Below are positions 39,601 through 52,470 of a DNA stretch of 64,000 bases, in pieces. Position numbers and translations under genes: made by a program. The first letter of the stretch is position 1. Each line of letters begins with the position of its first letter. Origin of the DNA: Pegea sp. RAD2-039 (lineage: Eukaryota; Chordata; Thaliacea; Salpida; Salpidae); contig JAQGEQ010000204.1 of the NCBI GenBank assembly GCA_034620365.1, forward strand, positions 734,637-798,636, given 5' to 3'. The notes under the pieces are model-generated. The model did no database searches, was not told the DNA's origin, and worked only from the letters and a program-made list of their open reading frames with translations.

Positions 39601-42600
39601 TTATGATACATGTTGTGATATATACTAACAACGAAAAAGCCAAAACGATTTCTAATGTAATGTTAAAAGGTTTTACTTTTTTTCTAAAACATCTAATAAG
39701 CTTCATTTGTGTTACATTAAAATAAAATTTAAAATTAAACAAAAGATAGTAAGATTTATCAGGATCAAAATTCAAATCTCATATAATTTTTAATTTTTAC
39801 CTATCTGTAGAGTATCGTGAAAAACAAAAGAAATAAAACAGGAGAAGTGAATAATATGAAACAATCAAAGTAAAAACAATCGGTGTAAAAACTTAAAAAA
39901 AGCTTTGAAAAAGTTAAAATATGTAAAAAATATGTTAAAGTGGTTAAAAAGACTAGAAAAAGATGCTTGAAAAACCATAGAAGTTGAAAATATTCGGTCA
40001 AAATTATTTCACTGTAAAAAGTAAACTTGAAGAATAGTACGATAAAAATATATCAATAAGTATATATAAAATAATGTATTAAATTAATTAAACAGTTTTA
40101 GCTAGCTGGCAAGATACTTTATACGTAATGTAAATAAACACCCTGCAGCTTTAATTTGTAGACTGTTACAAAAGTAAACTTTGAAAGTTGTGTATACGAA
40201 CAAACTAATTTAGTTTAACTAAGTGGTTGAAGTTATTCAAAAATAAAAAGATCTAATAAATTAGTTTTGAAACATAAACTTGAACTTAATCATTTTTATG
40301 TTAGCATAAGAATGTAGCTAAATAGCTTAAGGCATTTTAGAAAAATAAATGCCTTAAAAATGGCAATAAAATTGAATTGACTATTTTGCAATAACAAATA
40401 AAGGACTCTACGCTTGTCTAAAAAGTTCTTTCTATCATAACAGTTGAAATTAACTATCTTATGCGAGTTTAATCTTTTGTGACTAATCGACGCACTCAAT
40501 AAAACAATCTTTAGGGAATGGTTAATGATTAGATTGCTTGTATGATACTTATTCTAGTAATATTTAGACTTAAAGCGCTTTTACGCTATCTTTTTACAAT
40601 CAGTACGAATACTTGATAATGTTTTTAATAGATATATGAAAAACGTTTGTGAAATAACTAATTTATTATTGAGAAAATAAGTGGATTTTATAAAAAATGA
40701 AAACCTAATATGATACACTAAATGAAAATTTCAAGAGTTCAATAGTGTTATACAATTAGCACTATATGCATACAATAAATACTTATTTACTTTTATTGCC
40801 TGAAATGTTTCTGTGCAATTTCAACTCTTACTCCAAACAGAGTAAGCATGACTGAAGTCTTTTAGTTTTTCAATCTCAGATATGTTTGAAATTCGCAATA
40901 TGTGCGTTTGAGAGAACGACTGAACAAATCAACGTTCAATTTACTTTTGAGAGTAGAGATTAAGAGGTTGCAAATTTGTTAAATCTTCAAAAACACTTTA
41001 CCAAAGTTGAGATAAGGTTATATTTGACTTAAATTGTAATAAAAATAAATTTTAAGTGCAAAGAAACTATATTGAGGGTTGAATGGTAAGACTAGAAGAT
41101 CAAAGAAAGAATAAGAAACTAGAATCTTTTTAAAATTAAGTTTCCGTTTATTAAATAAATAACCAAAAGCTTAACCGACTTAGAAAAAGTTAGATTAAAA
41201 ACGTTAGAAATATTTCACATACAAGTCTTCACTTATTTGAGGGAAAATAACTTTTGATTTTTAACATGTAACTGTTCACTTTAGCCAAAGATATAAATCA
41301 TGTGATAAGAGGTAGTATCTCCCTTGAGATAGGATTATTTAAGAGTGAGCTTGCAGAGGGTGTTTTACTGCGACTTGGATACCATAACTGGTCAATTACG
41401 CAGTCAACCCCTTACCTTTTAACTCAACTATTTCTTCTTTGTCGCCCTCATCAGGCGTCGTCAACTCATATTTAATGATATCATCTGTTGCTTGACGGAG
41501 TGGTGACGTCACTGGCCCGGACTGAAAAGTGAAAACAATTTAGATGATAAAGAAGTTGTGAACAGACTACAAAATTTCGTCAAATGTCTGATGATGTGCT
41601 AACTTTATAACAAGAGTTGAGTTATGCTAAATGAATTTCTGTGCTATTGATGTTGAAGGAGCTGTCATAAAAACAAATTATGAAATGTAAGAAACGAAAT
41701 AAATCCTTTAATATTGTGTTTGATGTGGTGAAACAACGATTAATTGAAAACCGGGTAGTCAGAAAGTTATTTTGAAGCTAGTGGTAAATAAAAATAAGAT
41801 ACTGGGCTCTAAACAGAGTGAGCTGGTAAAAAATAAAATATTTTTTGCTTCGCACGCGATGCTTTACTTAACCAATACCCCATTCTCTACGGTTTTAAAT
41901 GCCTATCGTTCATTCAGTTCTTGCTCGTATATCTGGCAGTCTTTTCATCTTCTTTTATCCTTTATAGTTTCTTAAGAACAGAGAGGCTCGCAGATTGTAG
42001 ACAAGAAGATTCTCTGTTCTTTTTAGGTTCAATACATGACTCATATTATCTTCTTTTAAAATTTCATTATTTTGAAAAAATGTCTTTGTTGCTAGAAGGT
42101 AAGTACATGAATAAATGTTTAGCTGGATTAAGCTTTATTGCTTATTTCTAAGAGTTAGTTGAAAATGAAATCTTAAGTTGTTCTCACAGATCATTTAAAA
42201 GATATATAACAATTACGTATATTCAAAATTAAAAATAGATTTTAAGAAAGTTGAATTATTTCATTTGAGTCTTCACAAAAATACCACAGATGTTTTTCAT
42301 CTGTAAACTTTACACATAATTGACATATTTAGCCATCAACCCCGACTATTCATTTTACAAACGATTATTTTTTATATGTTTGGAAAAATTATTTAGACAA
42401 TGGTTAAATGATTTCAGAAATAGTTTCTCTACAAAGGTTGCTGATAGATAATTTATGAACTTTAAACTATAGAGATGTGTTTAATGCCGTCTCAATTTAT
42501 TATCAATCGCTAGTGCTGTACTGAAGCGTCAGATGTAATATGACAGCTGTGTCGTAACACAAAGATTTAGTTAATAAAATAAGCTTGTAACTCTAACTTC

Positions 42601-45600
42601 CGCTATTTCTACTACAATATCGATCTGTATAACAGCTGTCAACCGTTCTACAAAAGTTAAAAACGTAAATATATTTATTTCTATTATATTTATGAATAGA
42701 ATGATTTTACTAGATTTAGTTCATAAGCTAGAGCATCTAACTAGAGCACATAACAGAAAAAAGCTTGTTTAAAATGAAAACTGTTATAGAATTCATTAAA
42801 TCTTTGTACATACACAAGCATAAGAGGTATAAGCCAGAGCTTTTTATGGCGAAAAACTTATATTTTTCATCATTGAAATCTAATAGCCATTACTTAAATA
42901 AAAACTCTAAAGAAAAGCAGAAAGATCAAAAGAATTTGTAATTAGAAAACGGAAACAACATTCAGGAAACCTTAAGATAAGTCTGTAACAAGAAACCTGT
43001 AATTACTTAATTGTAAACATACGAAACCAAACAACAAATTTACTTTTTCTAGTGAATAAAATCAGTGCTTAAATAGAATATGTAACACTTTTTATTTGAT
43101 AACCACTGTGAATAGTTGCCTTTTTTAATTTTGTAAAGTTCGAAATAAGCTTATCAAATTTTGACTACTTTGGTACATTAGTAAAACAGCTTTCCCAGTG
43201 GTAAAAACTCACAAAAATATTCCAATAATTTTGATGGTATGTTTAAAAGCTCAGCTAAAATTAATTCTTGATGTTAATTTGTTTTTAGATACAATATTTT
43301 AAATAAAAAAGTTTCTAATAAAGATTTATTATCATTATTATATTTCTTTATAAAGTAAGTACAAATTATAATAAGGTTGAAAAAGCATAAGAACTGTACC
43401 CATTAAATAAAAGTATTTCTTTCATAAAATATTTTACTCATAGTGAAAGTATTTGGATATTTCAATTATGTGCAGTATTCACTCAACCTTATCTAAAATT
43501 TCAATACTGATTTAGTAAAATTTAAAGCCAAGTACCGTGTAATGATAAGAACAAACACTTAAATAAGTCAAACATTTTCTTTTGACGTTTGTCAAAACAT
43601 CATGATGCAATAAACAGTTCAAAGTTAGATTCTATAGGACAAATTGGCAGAAACATTTCAAAACATTTTAAAAGTCACTGCACATTTGTAACTTCTTATC
43701 TCATGAATAAACAAGAAGCGATACATCAACACTTTAATTTTGTCACTAAGAAAATAAAAAAAGTTTGGAAACTGGGAGTAATATTGTTATTTTAATTTAT
43801 CGAGTTTTTGTTCGTACTTCAATTTTTTAGTATAACGAAAGAAGAAAGAATCCAATTTGTTTGCGAAAACTCAGCATAATAAAATCAATGTTAAGTTAGA
43901 GTTATAAAAAATAAATAAGCACAAATAGCATCACTTACATGCAACCAACTATCAGAAATAAAAAGTTTGTGGAACTGATTTTCATGAGAAATGTTAAAAG
44001 GTTGAAGCTATTACAGAAACTTTGACAGAATCTAGTTGAATCGCAATGGATCAAAATATGTTTAATTTTCATCCTTCATAATTTTAAATTTGTTTCGAAC
44101 TCAAATTTTTTGAAAATTGGAACCAAAATAGTTTTATAATAACGATAAAGAAACAGCATTCAAGCTCATACAGCCAAGTTTAACTAATAGGTGTAGTTCA
44201 AACCTTTACCATCTGACGTAATATATCTCTCTCTTTTCTTTTTTCTTTCTTTCTACATCACAAGGAGGCCCGGGTTTACCGGTCAATGAAATACTTAGAA
44301 GAAACCGAAAGAGTATCGACGCGGTGAAAAATTCTCTGATCTTTCTCGTATGCATTTCTCGGATCGATTATAAGCCTTTCAAACGTTCAGAAAAAAGGCT
44401 GAGTAGCGGTCTGTCGCTCTTCACTCTTTTAGGCGCGATTTTCACTGAGTCACGATGCAGCATTTGCGGTACTTCAGCTTTGTGCTGCGTTGCGCGTAAT
44501 TAGATGATTATTCATTTTTCTTGAGGTAGGTATGGGTTAATTGGACTGGAACAGTTTTACAGGGCAAAATAAGTGACCTTACTGCCTCACGTTTAGCTAA
44601 ATGACCATTTTGTCTCATTTTGTTGTTTTTTGAAAGTTAACTAGAAATTGTGACTGATTGATAAAGTTGCTATGAAGCTCCGCGAACTATGATCATGTCA
44701 ATCACATTAAAAAAATAATTAAATTTAAAAATAAACAAGTAATTAAGAAAGTATAATCATTGAAAGTGATCGGTTGTACGAATAAGTTAGTTAAGTTAAA
44801 AAAGTTAAGAAATAAATACGAGATGTTTTTGTTGCAAGCAGTTAATTCTGCTTAATATTTTGTAAGCAAGAAAATTTAATTAAATACTATAGATAAATAA
44901 ACTTCTTGATGACAGAAAACTAAATTTATTTCTGAAAGATTGCCTTACAAGATACACTACAGAGTTCAAATAAAATCTTCACAATTAGCTTTTGAGCTAT
45001 GAAGTTATTGGCTGAAAAAATTATAAAAAGCCAAAAGCTAAGTAGGCTATGAAATACGTTCTGAAACCACATCTAAACGGCAAATAAGTTAAAATAAACA
45101 ATTGTAAAAGTGACAGATATATTTGCTGTTAACCCTTTTATCATTACTATATTACAAGCTCTACATAAAATTAGCTTCAAAGAAAAAATAAAGAACAAAA
45201 TTTGCTAGGTACAGCATTTTTTGTATCTGTTTTGTGATCTTTTTGTAAAGAAGACTCGTAAAAAATTGTCATAAAAGTTTAAAAGGTAATTTCAACTTTA
45301 AATACAAAAAGGCAACTTTACCAATCGAAACTTCGAACAGTTGTTTACATTTATAAACATTTTTAGTTTTCAAATTGCGTACTTGGAATCAAAGAGAACT
45401 GAAGATGTTTTGATACTGGCAAATTTAACTAGTATATATTTAATAAGTAACTTCACAGTCAAAACATTATTGATTAGTATATTTTAAAAATGTTTGCAAT
45501 TATATGAATGTATTCGTGTGCTGCTGAGCTTATATCAGACTAAGTTAAAACACAATTTTTCTTGAATTAAGATAAAGAAAATAATGGTTTAAGCAGTCAC

Positions 45601-48600
45601 TCTTCGGTAAACATTTCATAACATAGAGTTTTCGAATTCTTAACAATACTGACAAAATTAAAATTAAAATGAATTTATAATTAAAGTAACATTTGATTTC
45701 TAAGTCTAGATAGACTTTAGACTTTCTTTTTATCTAAACAATAAGACAGAGATCTCTTCATAATTTTTCTTAGATGCTATAGAATATTTACTCTGTTTAT
45801 TATCAATCAAGTCTGTATTGAAATTAAACTAAACTTCACAAATTTATGAATTTAAGCCTTAAGTATACTTTTTTACATTGATCTTTACTTTGCTATTATG
45901 TTCGCTCACCAAAGTACTTTTATGTTCAAAACAACCACCAGATCAATAGAAAAATACCATTTCAAACGCTAAGTAATTTGCTGTGCATAATTTACAAAAA
46001 TAGAAGAGAAGACAGCTTCCGAAGTACAAAATTCATCCAAAGAGCACTTTTTGTTCAAGTTGGTTAATGAAGTGTGACCTTCTGTTTGTTTACAGTTAAA
46101 GTTTTGCAGAAAATATTACTTGATCAATTTTCAGATCTTACTTCTTAAAATAAAACAGTTCGTAGAATACAAGGAACAAATACGAATTTATAAATTTTTA
46201 TGATTAAAAGTAAAAGAAATAAATCAAACCAATAAACTCAAAACATATATTTGATTTTTAAATAGTCGTAATATGAGTGAAAAAATAGCTTTATAAATTT
46301 TAGTTTTCAGAGCGGATATTAGTCAAAATTTTTATGAAAGTCAGCTTATTTACGATAATTTATTCATATAAGTTTAAATTCAAAGATTATAATTATTTTA
46401 ATTTCTTATCGATAATCTCAATACAATATATTTTACAAACAAAAGCTTTAAGACGTTTGTTCTAATTATATTTGGGTTTTTGTCTATAAATTTCAATTGT
46501 CTGAGTCAAATCCGAAGAATGCAGCTTAGGTAACTAAAAGGTAGCTTTGTTAACAGAAAAGTGAATGTTTAGAAAATATTTCAAAAGCATAACCTCAGAC
46601 TTTTTTATTTATATCTACTACTGATGATAATTATCAATTCAAACTGTTCAACGAAGCAATAACAACGTTTTAAAAGTATTTACTCAATGAAAACATTACA
46701 TTTGACAATTCTTAAAGAAAAAATTATCTTACCTTTGAAAATTTATTTTCTATCTCATGAGAGTGTGTCTTTTTACAAGGGCAAATAAGACTTGAACACT
46801 CATTTGTTTCTTTCTTGGATGTCGATTTCGTTTCATTAAAAAAAGGATTTGTTAGATTGGTTTGAGGTGATGAAATTCCTGAAGTGAAAATTTAGATAAA
46901 TCATTTTCGAAATAATCTGCTTTGGATTTTCTATATTGAGCTGAATTAAAAAAGTTATCTCAATTTGAAAAATTATTTCATCTCGATCAAAAAATTAAAC
47001 ATTAATCAAACTACGCTGTTGATCGAAAGTATATTTAAATTGATTCAATTATCGTTTCGTTAAAAACATTGCAGGTCACGAAACTGAATTAGTTAAAAAA
47101 ACCTTATCAAACCATTCCGTAAATTTTTTATCACAAAATCAGATATAAATTAGGCAGTGTGTAAAATCGGAAAGTTTGTTTGATATTGTAAGAAATAGCC
47201 TAAGTTATTAATAAAAGAAAATATATGAACAAATTTTTGATCTACCACTGTAATTTATCTTTGGTTTGATGACAATATATTTTTACTTTACTTTTTAATG
47301 CTTCAAACTTATAAACTTTAATTCATTCCTTAACAATCTAAAGCTACTCACCATCAGGGTTTTCCCGAACCTGTCTCTTTCGAGATGAAAGACCTTTAAT
47401 AAAATAATTAATTTTTAATTTAGTTCAAAAAGATAAAAAATTAAAACAAAAGTTTAAAGCCGATAGCCGCCTTTGGTCATTTTTGTTCAAGTAAGTTTGT
47501 TAAGTTTTTGAAATATAAAAAAAATTGTAAGACGAATTTATATCAGTTCAAAATAAAGTACCAGAATTTTTTATTGTCTCAACAAGTTTTACATTTAAGT
47601 CGAATACTCTTTATCAACTTTTACAGAGATTTCACAGAAAGAAATTACTGTATCATCTTACTTTAAATTAAATGACAATAAAGCAGCAGACAAAATTGAT
47701 TTTAGATTAAGTTAAGTAACTTTTATATTTAGATGCAAATTATAAGTTAATATTTGAAGATTTATAAATAACTTTTCATTTGAGTCTACATGTTGACATA
47801 ACGCTTTAAAAAATTCAGTAGATTATTTGAACATCTTTGAAGATTTTAAGTTTAAATAAGTATAAAAAGAACCGGCGTGTTTTAAAAGCAATCCAATATG
47901 ATTTCATTAGAGTTGTTTATATTAAATCTTATATTATACTCAAGAAGTCCTTCAAATATGATATATGCAAAAAATTTATTAAAAAATTAATCATACTGAA
48001 AACACAAAGTCAATTTATTCAGCATCTAAACAACTATTAGAATATACTTAATAGAAGAAACTAAATTTAAAAGCATTATAATAAGCTTGAAATAACTATA
48101 AATAAGCGGTTTAATCAGTAAGCTTAAATGAGATTGGATGGCTCATACAAGCATTTAGTGGCAATTTTGAAAAAAAGGAACTTCATGAAGCTATTTTAAG
48201 GCTTGATTTGTACCAGTAAATATCAGCAAGTTTCTGCTTTTGATAATGAGTTAAGTTGACCAAAAGCGCAGATTCGTTTTTCTGTAGTATCAAGGTAATT
48301 CAAGAAGAGAACATAGATGAAAGGCGGCTTAGACGGCTACTTCAAACGTCCTCTGTTTATTTTAGTTCAGATACGCAAAGTTTTTGGCGACAACTACTTT
48401 CTTCTCTCTCCAATAGTAGTGTTCCCAAATTACTAAACCACAAACGACAAAGAGAAAAAAAGTTGCTGACATAAGATATCGAGGAGATATCTCCAAGTAA
48501 CGCAGCCTATGCCATAACTGTTGGAGACTTGTATATGACTTTAAAGCGTGTACATGATACGATCTTGGGTTGAGATGCTATCTCTAACGTCAGCCATGAA

Positions 48601-48909
48601 AATACAATCCAGCTAGTTTTTCATTCTTTTCCGTTTTTAAAGCTTATTACCCGAAGCTTTTCGGCGAAATTGCTGTCGTAGAATTTTGTCAACTAAATCA
48701 AGGCCTCAATTTACAAATTTATGTTAAAGTTATTTGTTGAATGTAGTTGCACAAGCAGAAAATTTCTTGACAAAGTTAAAATATATTTGATACATTTTAA
48801 GATATAGTAACTTTTATATGTGTCATCAATGCTTTCTATTGTTATCATGAATTTTAAACATGCATAACTTACGGCATTTAGGACGTGGTTTGCTGTGGCT
48901 TAATCCCAT
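36630..48909 (-). CDS. NKD: Naked cuticle homologue (Dishevelled-binding Wnt antagonist)
   Basis: Nkd binds Dishevelled and dampens Wnt/beta-catenin signalling at the membrane and in the cytoplasm. Seven exons: 48873-48909, 47352-47393, 46733-46878, 41416-41521, 39152-39291, 38121-38305 and 36630-37578; 1605 nt, 534 aa, all phases consistent (human NKD1 470 aa). The N-terminus MGLSHSKPRPKCR matches vertebrate MGKLHSKPAAVCK and has the N-myristoylation glycine. The EF-hand region reads KTEWTLNFCDM, a shortened loop, then SRKELIARLSTTIYGLI and GIKLRLSLLPESSEEK, matching vertebrate RQEWTFTLYDF...MHTIYEVV...LRVKLTVSPEP. The last exon is polar and low-complexity and ends with the His-rich tail FVVQRHCHEHVHHHHHYHK (vertebrate VIQRHEHHHHHEHHHHHH). 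Introns of 0.5-5.2 kb are otherwise empty apart from the CpG-rich island at about 44.4 kb. Confidence 0.92.
44265..44520. promoter_or_regulatory. CpG-richer island in nkd intron 3
   Basis: This block stands out from the AT-rich intron by GC content and many CpGs (GACGCGG, GGATCGAT, GGCGCG, TTGCGCG). It contains an AP-1-like TGACTCA on the minus strand (near 44445) and CCCGGG. It may be an enhancer, an internal promoter or an alternative exon; a minus-strand stretch after a GAAAG acceptor at about 44379 stays open for about 26 codons. Confidence 0.35.
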
Positions 48910-50939
48910 GCTTTCTGTTTAATGATATTTCTTTAACCGGTAACCTTCTCTTGATATATTTTCGTCCATTACATGCAACGCTCATATAAAATATTTACTC
49001 AATGAAAATCACTTAAATTAATGAGAAGCACCTATGGTGGTCATTTCGTATTGCTGTGAAAAAAAATGAATGAAAAATACAGCCGTGATAGCTTTCAATG
49101 GACAAAAGTTTAAACTTGACACTTTTTGAAAACAACACACTTGGAATCCATATTTGATAGTAAACCTTTGATCGAAACCATCCCTTTTGTGTGTATAAAG
49201 TAAAGTTTAAACATTACTAATAGAACAGAACAAAGATTAGGGTGTGTATCATAGTTTGCTACAAATCACACAACTTAAACTTTATAGATTAAAATGAGTA
49301 CAGCATATGTCATCTGCTTTTCCACAGTTTTGTATTGACAAATGTAAAACAATTTTGCTTTAATAAATTATCTGCATTTGTGTAGATTTCATAAAACAAT
49401 TTTTGAGCAGCTTTTGTAAAAGAATTTCAACTATGAGGAGGTTTCATAAGGATGAAAATAATTTTTTCTTCTTTTTGTAACCAACAATTTATTAGAGACT
49501 TATGGGTTAGTGGAATGTTTCTGAAAAATACTTTGCTGAGCCAAAACTATGTGATCAAAGAAATATTGCTTCTTGTACATATCTTTATCACTTACTACCA
49601 TTTTTCAACATATATAAAAAACTAGGGTACAAAAAATCTTTTAGTGGCAAAAAGTATATGCAGTTTCAAAGTTCATTACTTAATTGGTTAAATGAATTTA
49701 ATCGCTTATACATGTTTTGACAGTACTTAAAAACAGAACCACAATAACATCGGTTTACACTTAACACTTCATTTAGGCCACCAAATAGTCTATAGGGAAT
49801 AGTTGAAAAAATTCACTTGAGTTGAAGGTACTTTTCAATTTTAATTGCATTTACTACATAATTGATATATGATTACGAGAATCTATTCTATCAGTTATTG
49901 ATAAAAACTGGATTGTGTTAGTGACTTAGTTGTTAGCAAAATTAATTTAATAAAGCTGTTTAGTAGACTAAGCAAAAAAATTAATAATTTTTTTGATAGC
50001 ATTTACTGTACGATAAAGTAGCTAAATTTATAAAATCAGCTCAATGATTATAATTAAATAGTTTCCGTAAGTTATACATCTTTATGGAATCACATTTTAC
50101 ATTATTAGATACTTCTGATAAAAATAAGTATTGGCATGGAAATAAAGAGACTAAAGAAAAATTAGCAAAATGAGCTTATATGACAAAGGAAGCAGTAAGT
50201 TTTCTTAAAAGCAAAGAAAGCTTTTATAAGCAAATGTTAAATTTAGCCATTTGCTAACCAGGTATTAGTATTATTTATTTAAGATTCTTATTTATTTTTG
50301 GTTATTTAATAAATATCTGAAACGGCTTATAAATTTTGTGAGCTTTGTCAAGGGAATGAAAAAATTAGTCATATAATTGACCTCTATTTGATGATGTTAA
50401 GAAGAACTCAAATTTTACTGTTACGGATAAAATAAAATTGAATTATAACTCAAGACGTTTGTTAAATGTAAAACAAAACGCTACAGATAGAAAATCTTAA
50501 GTTATAGTGATGTACTCGAGTCATAAAAGCAAAGTAAAGCAACCCAGCATGAACGTTATTAGAAAAAGACCTCCAAGCAGATGGCCTATGAGCCTAACAT
50601 CTTTCTTCTTACAATAAAGCACATTATAGGTTTACCACACGAACAATAATTTAGCAAGGGTCTCCGAAGCACGTAAACGCACATACAATACTTGCCTTAA
50701 AATTGGTGAAGTTTTCGATTATGGTTTAAAATTTTTCCAAAATAGATACTCAGGTTTAATTTATAGGCAAAGTCATTTTAGTGATCATTTGCATTATTAT
50801 ACTTATTAAATTATACTTATAGCTATAAAATTTAATTTCATTATCTTAATCATAGATATAAAATAAAAGTTGCTGTTTCTGTTGATCAAAATTGATTTGT
50901 AAAAATATTTTTATACAAACTAACAAAGAATTTTTATCA
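48910..50939. other. Region upstream of nkd coding exon 1
   Basis: AT-rich. A TCF/LEF-type ATCAAAG lies at 49554-49560, and a less AT-rich block lies at 50541-50700 with no long open frame. Part of this should be nkd 5' UTR intron or promoter. No coding exon recognised. Confidence 0.35.
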
Positions 50940-51190
50940 ATGGCTGAAAAAGTTACGCAATCTGTTTCTTTTGTCGTTCGCCAACACTATCAAACAGCTG
51001 CAACTGATTTTGACGTCGCCACATCAGGACGTAGAAAAAATTATCCTAGTAAGCAACCAACTCCTTAATGCTCAAACCTAAGGTCTTTGATTCATGAATC
51101 TTTTGAACTAACTGCCAGCAACGCCTTTCAGGTCAAAGAGGTCGTGCACATCCTGCAACCAGCCTTTTCATACTGGTATACAAGGAATAA
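50940..51190 (+). CDS. Candidate small two-exon gene of unknown function
   Basis: ATG at 50940 opens exon 1 (50940-51048), which ends in a good GTAAGC donor in phase 1. An 83-base intron ends in a CTTTCAG acceptor, and exon 2 (51132-51190) stays in frame to TAA, giving 55 residues. The start reads MAEKVTQSVSFVVRQHYQ and the exon junction reads RRKNYPSQRGRAHPA. Codon use is richer in GC and CpG than the surrounding DNA. Without splicing, exon 1 reads on to a 42-residue product. I recognise no family. It could equally be a regulatory island upstream of nkd, since it also holds CTTTGAT (51085-51091) and an AGGTCA direct repeat (51130-51144). Confidence 0.25.
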
Positions 51191-52049
51191 ACTTGGCCTA
51201 CTATTAGGACCGAATCGAAGCTTACTGATGTGACAGGATGGTTTGGCTGTATAATCTAAACGATTTAATATTGATCTTGAAGAATTAAGACTAAAAATCA
51301 TAAATACTCATCGTTTTTAGTAAATCTTAACTACATAAAACTTCTGATTACTACTTTAATATCTTTAACATTTTAGTTAATTCCTTTGATGTATAAGTAT
51401 AACAGATAAGATTGACTAAAATTTTAACTTGAAAAATGTTCTAATAAAGACCAAGCATCAAGTTTTCCACAGATTACTAAGACGTAGCCAACAATTTGCT
51501 AATTATAAAACTGTATAATGAAATAAAATTGTTATTAAATAATTAAAAAAAATATAATATAAAGTTTATAATATCATAAAGCTAAGGAGTTTAATTAATG
51601 AAATTGATAAAAAAAGTTAGACTACATTAAAATGAGATAATTCATATTTAAAATGAGATACTTGTAAACATTTGCTGTCACTTAAACCAAGCGAATTTCG
51701 ATTATAGAGCCTCATGAGATTTTTGAAAAGCGCCGATATATTTACTTAGCATGTCAATACTCTGTTAAACTGCTTACAAAAAACAAAATGCTCACGAAGT
51801 TTGTAACCAACAAATCCGTCAACTCAGCAAGAATATAAAGAAAAGCTCTAAAGCCTAACACACTGGCTAGATATAAAATCATCTTTTAATTTTTATGATG
51901 CTGATACTGTTGTATGTTTTGCATAAAATTAATCTTTTCAACACTTCGAAGCATGTTGAGCTACTTCATAGTTTTAGTTTTACGCAGACGAAGCAGTTTT
52001 TAATAGCTAAGGCTGACATCTACAAGTAAATATGCAGTTAGTCGTAGAC

Positions 52050-52470
52050 CTAGTTTGCGCGTTGAAAACTGCTAATAAAAGACCCCGGGCGCACGACTGA
52101 AAAACGATGTTAAATCATAAGTATTGAGTTCTACTCATTCTTCTATTTCTTTTTTCTCTTATCGCCTTTTTTCCCTGCGGAGTATGAGAAGCTCTGTGGT
52201 GGAGGCAAACAGGATCAAGGCAGCCGCCCGTTGAAAAGACGGCGTCTTTGAAGTCCGTTCATACCCCGGCATTGCGGCCAAAACTCACCAAGCGTACAGA
52301 AAACCACATCGGAGAAAAAAGAGTAAGAAAAGAAGTTAACTCTCTTTTTAAACATGCGCATAAGTGTGTGAGCATCAAAAGAATTTTACGAGCTGAATGT
52401 AGCCTCTCTATTGGCTGAGAAACTAAAAGAAGAAAAAACACAAGATCATAAGAAACGGCCGCAGTAAATA
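52050..52470 (-). promoter_or_regulatory. CpG-rich island, possible nkd promoter
   Basis: The least AT-rich noncoding block of this region, with CCCCGGGCGC, GCCGCCCG, GACGGCG and CGGCCGC. On the minus strand there is a CCAAT box (AGCCAATAGAG at about 52415-52425). The nearest gene downstream in that orientation is nkd, whose coding exon 1 is 3.1 kb away, so a noncoding first exon and promoter would fit. The orientation and target are inferred. Confidence 0.35.

Noticed and set aside
39497..40001. Two minus-strand hydrophobic open frames in nkd intron 4
   Set aside because: Phe/Leu/Ile-rich translations of AT-rich DNA are expected by chance; no splice phase connects them to nkd.
52259..52441. 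60-codon minus-strand open frame
   Set aside because: Falls within the CpG-rich island, has no splice-linked neighbours and no recognisable content.
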